The notes under the pieces: generated by a model
Seen by the model: the letters and a program-made list of their open reading frames with translations, nothing else
Database searches by the model: none
What the model was told of the DNA's origin: nothing
Assembly: GCA_003520025.1 (NCBI GenBank)
Contig: DOVP01000284.1
Coordinates: 1 to 6,816 of the forward strand
Length of the DNA stretch: 6,816 nt
Origin: Phycisphaerales bacterium
GTDB lineage: Bacteria > Planctomycetota > Phycisphaerae > Phycisphaerales > SM1A02
Direction: 5' to 3'
Part shown: one piece after another, positions 5,150 to 6,816 of the stretch
Numbering within the stretch: the stretch's first letter is position 1
Layout of the letters: each line of letters opens with the position of its first letter
Made by a program: the position numbers and the translations under genes

Positions 5150-6771
5150 GCGACGCCTGGAATGCTCTGGCCACCCATGCTGACCAACTGCGATCGGTCT
5201 CCCTTGCATCGCTGATCGATGATCCGAACCGATGCGACAGATTTGTGCGCCAACTGGGCGAACTCCATGTCGATCTGACACGACATCTCGCCACCAATGA
5301 AACCATAGATCTGCTGCTCTCGCTGGCTGAAGAGCGAAGTGTGACAGCCATGCGGGATGCCATGTTTGCCGGCGAGCCGGTCAACACCACCGAGCACCGC
5401 CCTGCGCTACACGTGGCGCTTCGAAATACATCAGACCGCCCAATCCTTGCGGAAGGACACGACGTGATGCCAGCGGTACACGCCGTACTCCGCAAGATGA
5501 GAAAGTTCTGCAATGCCATTCATGATGGCACCTGGACAGGCGCCAGCGGGCGACGCATCGACACAGTCGTCAACATCGGCATCGGCGGATCGGATCTCGG
5601 TCCCGTCATGGCGACCGAAGCACTTCGCCCGTGGTGGTCCAGTGGTATCCGAGCGAGATTTGTCTCCAACGTCGATCCCTCACACCTTGCCGATACGACG
5701 TCCGACCTTGATCCCGCTACGACGCTCTTCATCATTGCATCCAAGACATTTGGAACTCAAGAAACGCTCGCCAACGCCCACGCTGCGCGACGTTGGATCG
5801 TCGAAGCACTTGGTGATGAAGCAGTGTCACGTCACTTCGTTGCCGTATCGACCAATGCCGAACGCGTCGAGAACTTCGGTATCGACCCCGAGAACATGTT
5901 TGAGTTCTGGGACTGGGTGGGTGGCCGGTACTCAATGTGGTCCGCCATTGGGCTCTCCATTGCGGTCGCTGTCGGATTCGACCAATTCGAGCGAATGCTT
6001 GAAGGCGCCCACGAGATTGACTGCCACTTTCGGGATGCCCCACCGGCTGAGAACATCCCCATCGTGCTCGGATTGCTCGACTGCTGGTATCGCGACTGCT
6101 GGCAGTGCCAAAGCCGCGCGGTCCTGCCGTACGATCAGCATCTCCATCGCCTTCCGGCCTATCTCCAACAACTCGAAATGGAGAGCAACGGCAAACGCAC
6201 GCGCCTTGATGGATCGCCCACCACGCATGGAACCGCATTTGTCGTCTGGGGCGAACCCGGCACCAATGGACAACATTCCTTCCATCAGATGCTGCACCAA
6301 GGCACCACAATGGTTCCATGTGACTTTTTCATCGCCGCCGAATCGTGCGAACCTACCGAAGATGGTCGGTACGACATGCTCGTTGCTAACTGCCTCGCGC
6401 AGGCAGAGGCCTTGGCACGTGGCCGAGATCTTGCGCAGATCGAGGGCGCGTTGCGAGCCAGCGGCATGGACGAGGCTGATGTCGCGGCACTTGCGCCGCA
6501 CAAGGTCATGCCGGGCAACCGCCCCTCGACCACCATGCTGTACAAGCGACTCGACCCAGCCACCCTTGGCCGGCTGATCGCGCTGCATGAGCATCGCGTC
6601 TTTGTGCAGGGCGTCATATGGGGGATTGACTCGTTTGACCAATGGGGCGTCGAACTCGGAAAGCATCTTGCCAATGAGATTCTTCCGAGCGTCGCTGGAA
6701 CGACTTCTGGCAGCGGAGACGCCACGACACAACACCTGACTGCAAGAGTGCACGCCCTGCGAAATGAGTGA
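5146..6771 (+). CDS. pgi: Glucose-6-phosphate isomerase
   Basis: This enzyme interconverts glucose 6-phosphate and fructose 6-phosphate in glycolysis and gluconeogenesis. The 541-residue protein is full length (E. coli about 549). It has NIGIGGSDLGP (about 143-153) and SKTFGTQET (199-207) for phosphate binding. The first family signature DWVGGRYSMWSAIG is at 256-269. Catalytic Glu346 lies in MESNGKR, His377 in GTNGQHSFHQ, and Lys506 in the second signature, VIWGIDSFDQWGVELGK (490-506). The GTG at 5146 overlaps the kinase stop as GTGA. It is the second gene of the rightward unit, transcribed away from the pentose phosphate genes. In some bacteria transaldolase is fused to Pgi; here tal is joined to rpiB and Pgi stands alone. 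No damage is visible. Confidence 0.97.
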   Translation: MSDAWNALATHADQLRSVSLASLIDDPNRCDRFVRQLGELHVDLTRHLATNETIDLLLSLAEERSVTAMRDAMFAGEPVNTTEHRPALHVALRNTSDRPILAEGHDVMPAVHAVLRKMRKFCNAIHDGTWTGASGRRIDTVVNIGIGGSDLGPVMATEALRPWWSSGIRARFVSNVDPSHLADTTSDLDPATTLFIIASKTFGTQETLANAHAARRWIVEALGDEAVSRHFVAVSTNAERVENFGIDPENMFEFWDWVGGRYSMWSAIGLSIAVAVGFDQFERMLEGAHEIDCHFRDAPPAENIPIVLGLLDCWYRDCWQCQSRAVLPYDQHLHRLPAYLQQLEMESNGKRTRLDGSPTTHGTAFVVWGEPGTNGQHSFHQMLHQGTTMVPCDFFIAAESCEPTEDGRYDMLVANCLAQAEALARGRDLAQIEGALRASGMDEADVAALAPHKVMPGNRPSTTMLYKRLDPATLGRLIALHEHRVFVQGVIWGIDSFDQWGVELGKHLANEILPSVAGTTSGSGDATTQHLTARVHALRNE

Positions 6772-6816
6772 CGGGCAGTTGCAAGGCGTTGCGTCGGCCG
6801 AAGGAAGGACGCTGCA
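6764..6816 (+). CDS. Possible start of a third gene in the kinase-pgi operon, cut by window edge
   Basis: An ATG at 6764 overlaps the end of pgi (ATGAGTGA) and stays open for 17 codons to the edge, reading MSDGQLQGVASAEGRTL. The overlap resembles the other junctions, but there is no clear ribosome site. A purine-rich GAAGGAAGG at about 6800-6808 could instead serve a start just beyond the window. The fragment is too short to recognise, and it may be only the leader of the next gene. Confidence 0.22.
   Translation, partial: MSDGQLQGVASAEGRTL

Noticed and set aside
5513..6577. A 354-codon open frame overlapping pgi in another frame
   Set aside because: Its composition is rich in Ser, Arg and Pro, as expected of an out-of-frame reading of pgi, and it carries no motif.
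6772..6816. A terminator after pgi
   Set aside because: I see no stable hairpin followed by a T tract in the bases available, and the operon may continue.

Overview
The window is a compact sugar-phosphate locus from a moderately GC-rich bacterium. Gene packing is tight, with 4-base ATGA/GTGA overlaps and GTG starts. Nothing mobile or phage-like is visible. The gene types are a short 6-phosphogluconate dehydrogenase, a long mycobacterial-type transaldolase, and a short ROK kinase resembling polyphosphate glucokinases. They fit an environmental lineage such as Planctomycetota or a relative of Actinobacteria. That placement is a weak guess; there is no rRNA or other marker to settle it.

Layout: two divergent units are separated by about 130 bases (4364-4492). 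The leftward unit (minus strand, read from 4363 down to 1) is rpiB-tal as one uninterrupted reading frame, then gnd, zwf and a 6-phosphogluconolactonase gene cut by the window edge. The rightward unit (plus strand) is a ROK-type glucokinase, then pgi, then possibly the first codons of a third gene running off the right edge. The spacer holds an extended -10 box for the leftward unit, a 16-base inverted repeat, and a weak -10 box placed so that the kinase mRNA could be leaderless.

Together the genes handle the glucose-6-phosphate branch point. The kinase makes glucose 6-phosphate. Pgi sends it into glycolysis or back from gluconeogenesis. Zwf, Pgl and Gnd oxidise it to ribulose 5-phosphate. 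RpiB and Tal handle the non-oxidative pentose phosphate steps. Transketolase and ribulose-phosphate epimerase are not in the window.

The most unusual item is the rpiB-tal frame. RpiB has its normal length of about 149 residues but no stop codon, and it runs with no linker into the start Met of transaldolase. The last three Arg codons of the RpiB part are the Shine-Dalgarno sequence for that Met. The locus may therefore make a bifunctional fusion and a free transaldolase from one frame. The remaining genes look like intact, ordinary family members.
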